NCBI GenBank assembly: GCA_041686235.1
Contig: JAWLED010000107.1
Span: forward strand, 1 to 7,764
Direction of reading: 5' to 3'
DNA: 7,764 nucleotides
Source: JAAAOH01 sp041686235
Lineage (GTDB): Bacteria > Spirochaetota > Spirochaetia > DSM-27196 > PWMO01
How positions within the stretch are numbered: the first letter of the stretch is position 1; every line of letters starts with the position of its first letter. Shown in pieces: positions 1 through 6,756 of this stretch. The notes under the pieces were generated by a model. The model saw only the letters and a list, made by a program, of their open reading frames with translations, had not been told where the DNA came from and did no database searches. The translations under genes were made by a program, and so were the position numbers.

Positions 1-1
1 A

Positions 2-262
2 AGAATCGCGGGTGCGGCGGTCGAGAAAGCGGGTGAGCTCATTGAGCTTGCCGGCGCGGTCAGGCCCCCGGAGGAGTTTCTGGAGCTCATGCGCCGCGTA
101 TCCGGCCCAACACATCCCCGTGATATCGGGCTCGAAATCTCGGATGTTCGCGATGCGTTGACCGCAGCACATTTCATTCGCAATCGCTTCGGCTTGCTTG
201 TGTTTTGGCACCTGTTCGACCTCGGCTCACCCGAAGAGACGGCCGACGCGGTGTTCGACTGA
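2..262 (+). CDS. Probable sn-glycerol-1-phosphate dehydrogenase, C-terminal fragment
   Basis: An open frame enters from the left edge and stops at TGA 260-262, giving the last 86 residues of a protein. Near its end it reads THPRDIGLEISDVRDALTAA followed by HFIRNRFGLL. This resembles the C-terminal helices of the glycerol-1-phosphate dehydrogenase family (AraM/EgsA, iron-alcohol-dehydrogenase fold), where a 'PEdLGi ... eAl..A..iRdRyt.L' pattern is usual. Family members reduce dihydroxyacetone phosphate to sn-glycerol 1-phosphate with NAD(P)H in the cytoplasm. The nucleotide-binding and metal-binding parts lie outside the window, so catalytic competence cannot be judged. The usual Tyr-Thr after the Arg-x-Arg is Phe-Gly here. 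The next gene starts on the last base of this stop codon, and that gene's isoprenoid-reductase identity supports the call. Another member of the dehydroquinate-synthase/glycerol-dehydrogenase superfamily is the main alternative. The assignment is from remembered family pattern, not a search. Confidence 0.62.
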   Translation, partial: RIAGAAVEKAGELIELAGAVRPPEEFLELMRRVSGPTHPRDIGLEISDVRDALTAAHFIRNRFGLLVFWHLFDLGSPEETADAVFD

Positions 263-1431
263 TGCACGAGTCCACGAAGCACGAGTCCTCGAGCAAGAGC
301 TCATATGATGTCGTCATAGTCGGGGCGGGGCCGGGTGGTGGAGCGGCCGCGCATGCGCTCGTTCAGGCCGGCAAACGGGTGTGTGTGTTGGAAAAGGAGC
401 GCATGCCCCGCTACAAACCGTGTGGGGGAGCGATCTCCGGGGCCGTGCTCGACACTCTTCCGGTCGATCGCGAGACGGTGTGCGCCTCGCGTGTGCACAC
501 GGTCCGTTTTCGCTTTGCCGGCTCCCAAGAGGTCGTGGGACACATCCCTGAGAATGCGGTGAACATCGTCGACCGTGCTCGCTTTGACGAGGCCCTCGTG
601 CGGGGCTCCGGGGCGGACGTTCGTGACGGCACGCCGGTAGTCGATATACAGGAAACGCCGACCGGCGTCGAAGTGGAGACCCGCACCGGCGAACGGGTGA
701 GCGCCGACTACTGTGTTGCCGCAGACGGACCGGCCTCGTTGATTGGAAGAAAGTTGCTTGGCAGACCGGGCGAGTTGGGCGCTGCTGTGGAAGCAGACGT
801 TTCCAACGGCAAAAGTACTGAACCGGGCGTTGCACTATTTCATTTCGGCTCGGTGGCGAACGGCTACTCATGGGCGTTTCCTCGGGGGGACAGCTATTCC
901 GTGGGGGTGGGAGTCTTTCGCTCGACGCGGGTCGAGCTAAAGCCCGAGCTCTACAAGCTTGCGGCCGAGTGGGGAGACGGGGAGGCCACCCCTCGTATTC
1001 TCGGCCGGCCGTTGCCGGTTGCCTTGAGACGTCGGCCGCGCCGAACGGGGCGGGTGTTCTTTGTCGGAGATGCTGCCGGTCTCGTGGACCCTCTGCTCGG
1101 CGAAGGGATTCGCCACGCAATTGCAAGCGGCCGGCTGGCTGCCGAGTGCATTATTGATGCACACCCTGAACGGTACGAACGGCTCGTCCACACCCACATC
1201 GCCCGCTACCTGATGTGGGCCGGCGCGTGGGCCGTGTTCTTTCACACCTTCCCGCGGCTCTCGTTCGAGTTGGGCGTGAAAAACCGGGGCTTCATTCACG
1301 ATTTTCTCGACGTTTTGGCCGGGGACATGACGTATCGGCGATTTATGCTTCGCTCTCCGTATCACGCGGTGCGCTCGGTGGTGAGCCGGAGCGCGAAATA
1401 CCCGCCGTCCGGTTGGGCCCCTCCCTCTTGA
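262..1431 (+). CDS. Geranylgeranyl reductase family FAD-dependent oxidoreductase
   Basis: This 389-residue flavoprotein belongs to the geranylgeranyl reductase family (p-hydroxybenzoate-hydroxylase fold), which saturates double bonds of isoprenoid chains in archaeal lipids, chlorophyll side chains or menaquinone tails. Seen directly: an N-terminal FAD-binding motif VVIVGAGPGGG (17-27); KPCGG (52-56), the Cys-Gly-Gly motif typical of the family; an ADGP turn (154-157); GYSWAFPRG (201-209), matching the family's YxWxFPK substrate-side motif; and the second FAD motif FVGDAAGLVDPLLGEGI (267-283). The C-terminal part (about 310-389) is rich in aromatic residues and has no confident transmembrane helix. 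The ATG at 262 was chosen because it overlaps the previous stop (TGATG) and leaves only 15 residues before the FAD strand; an in-frame TTG at 205 would lie inside the previous gene. No clear Shine-Dalgarno precedes it, so coupling is likely. Partnership with the preceding dehydrogenase points to ether or isoprenoid lipid synthesis; a quinone or carotenoid substrate is possible. Confidence 0.87.
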   Translation: MHESTKHESSSKSSYDVVIVGAGPGGGAAAHALVQAGKRVCVLEKERMPRYKPCGGAISGAVLDTLPVDRETVCASRVHTVRFRFAGSQEVVGHIPENAVNIVDRARFDEALVRGSGADVRDGTPVVDIQETPTGVEVETRTGERVSADYCVAADGPASLIGRKLLGRPGELGAAVEADVSNGKSTEPGVALFHFGSVANGYSWAFPRGDSYSVGVGVFRSTRVELKPELYKLAAEWGDGEATPRILGRPLPVALRRRPRRTGRVFFVGDAAGLVDPLLGEGIRHAIASGRLAAECIIDAHPERYERLVHTHIARYLMWAGAWAVFFHTFPRLSFELGVKNRGFIHDFLDVLAGDMTYRRFMLRSPYHAVRSVVSRSAKYPPSGWAPPS

Positions 1432-1464
1432 TTGAAGTTTCCGGCGCGGATAGGCTCGAGTACT

Positions 1465-2490
1465 ATGGTTACGCAATGGGCGGTCCGGGTTCTCCTCGCG
1501 GTCGCCTTTTTCACCGGTGCCGCGGTTTTGACGGCGGAGCAACAGACGCTAACCGTTGCGGCGGTGCAGTTCGAGGTAAACGAAGATACCTACCGTAATC
1601 CGCAGCGCTTTGAGCGGCGAGTCTCCGCTCTGGCGGAAGAGGCTGCCGAGGAGGGTGCGGACCTCGTCGTGTTTCCCGAGTACATAAACGTCTTTTTACT
1701 CTTCGATGATTACAGCGCGTCCATTCGGCGCTCCGATACGGCTCAGGAGGCGCTCGCACGCATCGTTGGGCAACGCGAAGACGAAGCGGGCCGGGCAGAC
1801 ACGGACGGCGCCGCCGATGTGAACGGTTTTGACGAGACCGCCGATGCCGATACCGTTCTGCGGCGGATTGTCGAAGACGGGGCCGCCGAGACCGAGGATC
1901 ACATCGTAGAGCTGTGGGGGCGCATCGCGCGGCGCGAGAATGTGCACATCGTGGCGGGGACGTATTTTGCCGTAACCACGGCGCCCGTCGAGGGCGGGGA
2001 CGGCCCTGCGCTCGTCAACCGCGCACTTGTGTTTGGACCGGACGGAGACAGGGTGCACGAGCAGGACAAGAGTTTTCTCACCCCCTTCGAGAGCGATCGC
2101 ATCGGTTTGGAGAGCAGTACTCCCGGGCAAATCGATACCTTCGAGGTCGACGAGTTCGAGGTTGCCGTGACAATCTGTCGGGACTCGTTTTTTGAGGAGT
2201 GGGAGCCTCGATTTCGTGATGCCGATCTGTGGCTCGAGCTCAGAGCAAATGGCGAACCCTATACGCAAGAGGTGCGCCGGCGCTTCGAGGGCGCTCTCGC
2301 GGAGCGGGTCGCCTCGACGCCGGTACCGGCGGGCATGAGTTCCGGGCTCACCGGATCGTTTCTCGACTTTCTCTGGGAAGGTCCTGCCTATGTTGTCGAC
2401 GATGATGGTACACGAGTGGAGTCCTCGGAGGATGCCCGTGGTACCGATATCGTGTTTAGCACCGTGCGCAAAAACGATTCCAGTGATTAG
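1465..2490 (+). CDS. Exported carbon-nitrogen hydrolase (nitrilase superfamily)
   Basis: A 341-residue nitrilase-fold hydrolase predicted to cleave an amide or nitrile-type C-N bond; the substrate is unknown. The triad is complete: Glu72 in VVFPEY, Lys202 in QDKSFLTPFE and Cys238 in TICRDSF. A hydrophobic run follows Arg8 (residues 9-22), so it is probably exported to the periplasm. Cleavage could be after Ala20 or Ala24; there is no lipobox cysteine. Residues about 104-140 form an insertion rich in Asp, Glu, Gly and Ala between the Glu and Lys segments, longer than in compact family members. ATG 1465 was chosen because it begins just before the signal sequence. A TTG at 1432, directly after the previous stop (TGATTG), would add 11 residues including Lys and Arg, and cannot be excluded; neither start has a strong ribosome site. 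Cytoplasmic relatives include amidases and N-carbamoylputrescine amidase; the exported location also recalls the catalytic domain of apolipoprotein N-acyltransferase, but no membrane bundle is present. Confidence 0.85.
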   Translation: MVTQWAVRVLLAVAFFTGAAVLTAEQQTLTVAAVQFEVNEDTYRNPQRFERRVSALAEEAAEEGADLVVFPEYINVFLLFDDYSASIRRSDTAQEALARIVGQREDEAGRADTDGAADVNGFDETADADTVLRRIVEDGAAETEDHIVELWGRIARRENVHIVAGTYFAVTTAPVEGGDGPALVNRALVFGPDGDRVHEQDKSFLTPFESDRIGLESSTPGQIDTFEVDEFEVAVTICRDSFFEEWEPRFRDADLWLELRANGEPYTQEVRRRFEGALAERVASTPVPAGMSSGLTGSFLDFLWEGPAYVVDDDGTRVESSEDARGTDIVFSTVRKNDSSD

Positions 2491-2501
2491 AAGCGGGGTA
2501 T

Positions 2502-3734
2502 ATGGGCGGTAGACCGGTGCATGCAATTCGAATGGTGCTCATCCTTGCAGTTATCATGGTACAACTCGTCTCTTGTGCTTCCGTCGAGGAGCGTGACCCT
2601 CCCCCGTCCTCTTCCGTGCCTACCCGGCGGGAGCCGTCGGCGGAGCCTCCCGGCCGCGCCGTCGACCGCGCCGAGCGGGAAGCCGCAATAGCCGAGCGCG
2701 TGCTTTCGCAGATGAGCTTGGAGCAGATCATCGGGCAGCGCTTCGTTACCTGGCTCGACGGCACCGGTGTTACGCCGGTGGAGCGACGACTGGTTGTCGA
2801 AGGACTTGTCGGTGGGTTCATCGTGTACCCGGCGAACGTGGAATCGCGCGCCCAGATAACCGAGCTTACGAGCGACCTTCAACGTTTTGCCGATAGCGCG
2901 AACCCGCCGGTGGGCTTGTTCCTTGCCTCCGATCAGGAGGGAGGTCGAGTGTCCGCGGTGCGTCTTTCGGATATGCCGAGCTTCCCGGCCTCATCTGAGT
3001 GGGCCCGCCATGAGGACACGGCCTATATCGAAGCAGCATCGTATGTTGTCAACCGCGAGCTCGAAGCGCTTGGATTCAATATGAACTTCGCCCCGGTGCT
3101 GGATGTTTCAGAGCGAGCCGACGACGGCATTATCGGAGACAGAGCCTTCGGCGATGACCCCGAGCTCGTCGGCCGCTTTGGTCCGGCCTACCTGCGTGGT
3201 GCGCGGAGGGCCGGAATCATCCCGGTGCCCAAACACTTTCCCGGTCATGGAACGACGACGGTGGATTCCCACGGTACCCTGCCCGTAGTCGACATCTCTC
3301 TGGATGAGCTATTCGAAACGCACGTTCTCCCGTTCCGTGAAGTTGTGGACTACGGTGCGGAGGCGATCATGACCGCCCATCTGTTGCTACCACCGCTCGA
3401 CGACGAGCACCCGGCTACGCTCTCGCGTCCCATAATCGACGGACTGCTGCGCGAGGAGATGGGCTTTCGTGGCGTGGTCATTTCGGATGGTTTCGCTATG
3501 GGTGCCATTTCGCAAAACTACGGTGTCGAAGAGGCAATTGAGCTCTCCATCGACGCCGGTGTCGATATCATCCTCACCCACGCGCGGTACGACGTAGCCG
3601 AGCTCATTGAAACGACTGTGGATCTCGTAGAGTCGGGACGTGTCTCGCACAGCAGTCTCGTTGCGGGAACGCGCCGTATTCTCGAGCTCAAGGTCCGCCA
3701 CGGATTGCTTGGTACCAGTTCAACTGATCGATGA
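2502..3734 (+). CDS. nagZ: GH3 beta-N-acetylhexosaminidase lipoprotein, NagZ-like
   Basis: A 410-residue glycoside hydrolase family 3 enzyme of the NagZ type, which removes terminal beta-N-acetylglucosamine, classically from peptidoglycan fragments. Signatures: DQEGGR (144-149) in the substrate pocket; KHFPGHGTTTVDSH (244-257), whose Asp-Ser-His holds the His257 acid/base dyad specific to the N-acetylglucosaminidase branch; and VISDGFAMGAI (326-336) with nucleophile Asp329. The N-terminus has a hydrophobic segment (11-23) ending in the lipobox LVSC, so Cys25 is the predicted lipidated residue, followed by a Pro/Ser-rich linker (about 33-52). The enzyme should be membrane-anchored outside the cytoplasm, like the Bacillus subtilis secreted NagZ and unlike the cytoplasmic E. 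coli enzyme of about 340 residues. It lacks the extra C-terminal domain of the Bacillus protein. The ATG at 2502 has a close G-rich stretch upstream; an in-frame GTG at 2517 or ATG at 2532 would shorten the n-region without changing the lipobox. The gene sits 11 bases after the exported hydrolase gene. Confidence 0.9.
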   Translation: MGGRPVHAIRMVLILAVIMVQLVSCASVEERDPPPSSSVPTRREPSAEPPGRAVDRAEREAAIAERVLSQMSLEQIIGQRFVTWLDGTGVTPVERRLVVEGLVGGFIVYPANVESRAQITELTSDLQRFADSANPPVGLFLASDQEGGRVSAVRLSDMPSFPASSEWARHEDTAYIEAASYVVNRELEALGFNMNFAPVLDVSERADDGIIGDRAFGDDPELVGRFGPAYLRGARRAGIIPVPKHFPGHGTTTVDSHGTLPVVDISLDELFETHVLPFREVVDYGAEAIMTAHLLLPPLDDEHPATLSRPIIDGLLREEMGFRGVVISDGFAMGAISQNYGVEEAIELSIDAGVDIILTHARYDVAELIETTVDLVESGRVSHSSLVAGTRRILELKVRHGLLGTSSTDR

Positions 3735-3755
3735 TAACGTGCTACGCTGATCGGT

Positions 3756-4658
3756 ATGGCAATAGGGGCAATTGAGGCAGGCGGTACGAAGTTTGTCTGC
3801 GCGCTCTTCAGTGACTCCGGAGAACTACTCGCCCGCACGCGTACCGAAACAGGCCGGCCGGAATCGACCATGGCCGAGGTGAACGCATTTTTCGGCGAGC
3901 TATCCGGTACACACCGCATTGACTCGTTCGGTGTGGGCTGCTTCGGCCCTATCGACGTAGACCCGAGTGGGGAGAACTACGGCCGGTTGCTCGGGACTCC
4001 CAAGACAGCGTGGATCGGGTACAATCTCCGCAGCGCAATTCAGTCGGCCTTTCCTGTTCCCGTCTCCATAGACACGGATGTAAACGTCGCCGCCCTATCC
4101 GAGGCCGAGGCGGCCGGTGAGGCGGTTCAATCCCTGGCGTACGTGACCGTCGGTACGGGGGTGGGCGTCGGTATCGCCATCGAGGGGCGCATCCTTCCGC
4201 TACGTCGCCATCCGGAAATCGGACACAGTTATGTTCGCCGATCCTCGGACGAGACGGCTCGCTTTCGCGGTGTCTGTCCCTACCATGGAGACTGCCTCGA
4301 AGGGGTGGCTTCCGGCCCGGCCATGCGGTCGCGATGGGACCGACCGGCAGAGGAGTTGCCCGCCGATCATCCGGCGTGGACCGTGGAGGCCGACTATCTG
4401 GCGCAAGCAGTGGCCAATCTGATCTTGTTTTTTGCCCCGGACCGCATTGTTCTGGGAGGAGGGGTGATGCAGCAGGAACATCTGTTCTCGCCGATCCGCG
4501 ACGGCGCGCACCGGCTGTTGGCCGGATACGTTGAGTACGCCGCCGATCGCGCAGATCTTGATCGAATTGTCGTGCCGCAGACGCTCGGCGGCGACGCCGG
4601 TATCCGCGGAGCATATCTCATCGGACGTCAACTTGACAGGTTTCGGGGGCCTGCGTAG
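3756..4658 (+). CDS. ROK-family sugar kinase, fructokinase-like
   Basis: A 300-residue ATP-dependent sugar kinase of the ROK family. The N-terminal phosphate-binding motif AIEAGGTKFVCA (5-16) closely resembles the fructokinase group (B. subtilis YdhR/GmuE type). DTDVN (106-110) supplies the catalytic base Asp108, and VTVGTGVGVGI (130-140) is the second phosphate loop. The structural zinc site is EIGH (154-157) plus CPYHGDC (174-180), giving His157, Cys174, His177 and Cys180. This His-containing site differs from the CxCGxxGC pattern of glucokinase and NagK-type ROK proteins. IVLGGGVM (231-238) is the adenosine-binding region. Likely activity is phosphorylation of fructose, possibly also mannose or other hexoses, in the cytoplasm. 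Given the upstream NagZ-like gene, N-acetylglucosamine is a conceivable substrate, but the zinc motif argues for fructokinase. ATG 3756 lies 21 bases after the previous stop and has no evident Shine-Dalgarno. The stop is one base before the NadE start. Confidence 0.88.
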   Translation: MAIGAIEAGGTKFVCALFSDSGELLARTRTETGRPESTMAEVNAFFGELSGTHRIDSFGVGCFGPIDVDPSGENYGRLLGTPKTAWIGYNLRSAIQSAFPVPVSIDTDVNVAALSEAEAAGEAVQSLAYVTVGTGVGVGIAIEGRILPLRRHPEIGHSYVRRSSDETARFRGVCPYHGDCLEGVASGPAMRSRWDRPAEELPADHPAWTVEADYLAQAVANLILFFAPDRIVLGGGVMQQEHLFSPIRDGAHRLLAGYVEYAADRADLDRIVVPQTLGGDAGIRGAYLIGRQLDRFRGPA

Positions 4659-4659
4659 C

Positions 4660-6756
4660 ATGCCCGCAATGTCTGTGAGCCAGGACTTTTATTCGCCCTA
4701 TTCCCACGGCTTTGCCCGCGTCGGCGTGGCCGTGCCGCATGTCAGGGTCTCCGACGTCCCGTTCAACACCGAGAGAACGCGGGAGTTGATGAAGCAGGCT
4801 TCTTCACACGGCCTTTCGCTCGTCACATTTCCCGAGCTCGGGCTTTCCGCCTACTCCAATGATGATCTGTTCCATCAAAACGCCCTTCTTTCGGCCGTTC
4901 GCGATGGAATCGATCGACTCGTCGCCGACAGCGCATCCCTCTCCCCGGTCTTTCTCGTGGGGGCTCCGCTGCAATTCGAGCAGAAGCTCTTCAACTGTGC
5001 GGTGGTCATTCACCGCGGGCGAGTCCTGGGGGTGGTTCCCAAGCTCTACATCCCCAACTATCGGGAGTTCTACGAGAAGCGGCAGTTCACCAGCGGCGCG
5101 GCCGCCCGCTGTTCCGAGGTAGAGTTGAATGGCGCCCGCGTCCCTTTTGGGACCGACTTGGTATTCGAGGCTGAGGGACTCCAAGACTTTTCCTTCGGGG
5201 TCGAGATTTGCGAGGACCTCTGGGCCCCGATTCCGCCGACCACGTACGCCGCGCTGGCGGGGGCGACGGTTCTTGCCAACCTTTCGGCAAGCAATATCAC
5301 CATCGGCAAAGCCGACTTTCGAGACACGCTCGCGCAGAGCCATTCAGGGCGCTGCGTGGCCGCCTATCTGTACGCGGCCGCCGGGCAAGGAGAGTCGAGC
5401 ACCGACCTCGCATGGGACGGTCACGCACTTGTCTACGAGAACGCCCGCGTTGTCGCGCAAACCGAGCGCTTCAGCGAAGACGAGCAACTGGTGTGGTCCG
5501 ATATCGACCTCGAAATGTTGGTGCAGGAGCGCATGCGTTTGACCAGCTTCAACGATGCGGTCGCCACGCACCGCGAGCGGGTGGAGGCAGTGCGCCGAAT
5601 AGCGTTTGATGTTGAGCGCCCTGAGACACCGGAAGGGGGGTGGAGTCTCCACCGCGCGATCCCGCGCTTTCCCTATGTCCCAACGGAGCCGGCACGGCGT
5701 CACGAGCGCTGCTTCGAGTCGTATAACATTCAAGTGCACGCCCTTGCCAAACGGCTTCGCAGCACCGGCATAGACCGGGCGGTTATCGGAATTTCCGGCG
5801 GCCTCGACTCGACTCACGCGCTCATCGTCACCGCGCGCACATTCGATCTCCTCGGTCTGCCCCGGGCCAACATTCACGCCTACACCATGCCGGGCTTTGC
5901 TACGAGCTCGACGACTCGGGAGAACGCGCACGCGCTCATGGAGGCGCTCGGCGTTACCGCCAACGAGATAGACATCCGTCCCTCGTGTATGCAGATGTTT
6001 CGGGATATCGGCCATCCGTTTGCTGAGGGACGCGAGGTGTACGACGTCACCTTCGAGAACGTGCAGGCCGGTGAGCGCACGAGCCATCTCTTTCGTCTCG
6101 CGAACCACCTCGGCGGGCTCGTGGTGGGAACCGGCGATCTCAGTGAGCTTGCGCTCGGCTGGGCAACCTACGGTGTCGGCGATCACATGTCTCACTACAA
6201 CGTGAACGCCTCGGTACCGAAGACGCTCATCCAGCATCTTATCCGCTGGGTGATCGATTCTTCCCAATTCGATGCACGAACCTCTGAAGTCCTCGGTGCA
6301 ATTCTATCTACCGAGATATCGCCGGAGCTCGTGCCGTCCGCCGGCGGTGACGGCGACGCCCCCGCGCAGAGCACCGAGGCAACCATCGGGCCGTACGAGC
6401 TTCAGGACTTCCACCTCTATTACATCACCCGCTACGGGTTTCGTCCGAGTAAAGTTGCCTACCTCGCATATGAAGCATGGTCGGATGCCGCGCGCGGCAC
6501 ATGGCCGATGGGCATTGCCGAGGATCAGCGTCACGTCTACCGTCTCCCGGAGATCAAGAGTTGGCTTGCCGTATTTCTGCGGCGGTTCTTTCAATTCTCG
6601 CAGTTCAAGCGCAGCTGCGTTCCAAACGCGCCCAAAGTGGGGTCCGGCGGTTCGCTGTCCCCGCGCGGCGACTGGCGTGCCCCGAGCGACGGTGAAGCAA
6701 CCGTATGGCTCGACGAGCTCCAACGGAACGTTCCCGACGAGGAGTCGCAGCAATGA
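4660..6756 (+). CDS. nadE: Glutamine-dependent NAD+ synthetase
   Basis: A 698-residue enzyme making NAD+ from nicotinic acid adenine dinucleotide, ATP and ammonia released from glutamine; it is the last step of NAD synthesis in the cytoplasm. The N-terminal glutaminase domain (about 15-310) is nitrilase-type with the full triad: Glu59 in FPELGLSAYS, Lys128 in VVPKLYIPNY and Cys184 in VEICEDLWAP. The C-terminal synthetase domain starts near residue 350 and holds the ATP pyrophosphatase loop SGGLDST (379-385) and GTGDLSELALGW (490-501), followed by the highly conserved HMSHYNVNASVPKTLIQHL. The end (FKRSC, then SLSPRGDWR) is also family-typical. Length and motifs match the Mycobacterium-type long NadE, which channels ammonia in an octamer, rather than the shorter ammonia-dependent form. 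ATG 4660 is one base after the previous stop; an in-frame TTG at 4531 would lie deep in the previous gene, and ATG 4669 would trim three residues. The stop overlaps the next start by four bases. Confidence 0.97.
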   Translation: MPAMSVSQDFYSPYSHGFARVGVAVPHVRVSDVPFNTERTRELMKQASSHGLSLVTFPELGLSAYSNDDLFHQNALLSAVRDGIDRLVADSASLSPVFLVGAPLQFEQKLFNCAVVIHRGRVLGVVPKLYIPNYREFYEKRQFTSGAAARCSEVELNGARVPFGTDLVFEAEGLQDFSFGVEICEDLWAPIPPTTYAALAGATVLANLSASNITIGKADFRDTLAQSHSGRCVAAYLYAAAGQGESSTDLAWDGHALVYENARVVAQTERFSEDEQLVWSDIDLEMLVQERMRLTSFNDAVATHRERVEAVRRIAFDVERPETPEGGWSLHRAIPRFPYVPTEPARRHERCFESYNIQVHALAKRLRSTGIDRAVIGISGGLDSTHALIVTARTFDLLGLPRANIHAYTMPGFATSSTTRENAHALMEALGVTANEIDIRPSCMQMFRDIGHPFAEGREVYDVTFENVQAGERTSHLFRLANHLGGLVVGTGDLSELALGWATYGVGDHMSHYNVNASVPKTLIQHLIRWVIDSSQFDARTSEVLGAILSTEISPELVPSAGGDGDAPAQSTEATIGPYELQDFHLYYITRYGFRPSKVAYLAYEAWSDAARGTWPMGIAEDQRHVYRLPEIKSWLAVFLRRFFQFSQFKRSCVPNAPKVGSGGSLSPRGDWRAPSDGEATVWLDELQRNVPDEESQQ
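6739..6744 (+). promoter_or_regulatory. Ribosome binding site of the glucokinase gene
   Basis: GAGGAG lies 8 bases before ATG 6753, inside the last codons of nadE. It is the clearest Shine-Dalgarno in the window. It fixes the glucokinase start at 6753 rather than at the in-frame GTG or TTG-type codons upstream, and indicates that this gene initiates on its own as well as by coupling. Confidence 0.7.

Noticed and set aside
314..1126. Long minus-strand open frame of 270 codons opposite the reductase gene
   Set aside because: Its translation is Arg/Pro/Ser-rich with no recognisable domain, while the + strand frame carries several conserved flavoprotein motifs. It is a by-product of GC-rich codon use.
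1696..2526. Minus-strand open frame of 276 codons opposite the exported hydrolase gene
   Set aside because: No known motif, and the opposite strand encodes a full nitrilase triad. The frame exists because of third-position GC bias.
2762..2780. Inverted repeat CACCGG ... CCGGTG, a possible hairpin
   Set aside because: Lies inside the coding region of the GH3 gene, has short arms and no following T-run, so it is not a terminator and is expected by chance in GC-rich DNA.
4531..4659. N-terminal extension of NadE from a TTG at 4531
   Set aside because: It would overlap 128 bases of the ROK kinase, has no family similarity, and ATG 4660 gives the normal NadE N-terminus.
5344..6267. Minus-strand open frame of 307 codons opposite nadE
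   Set aside because: Lies entirely antisense to the most conserved NadE region, with no recognisable domain and no ribosome site noted.
6705..6752. Upstream extension of the glucokinase frame
   Set aside because: It lies within nadE, adds Arg-rich residues not typical of Glk, and the GAGGAG site directs initiation to ATG 6753.
1465..6756. The two nitrilase-fold proteins (exported hydrolase and NadE N-terminal domain) as a local duplication
   Set aside because: Motifs around the triad differ clearly (FPEYINVF versus FPELGLSAY; TICRDSF versus EICEDLW), so they belong to different branches and are not recent copies.
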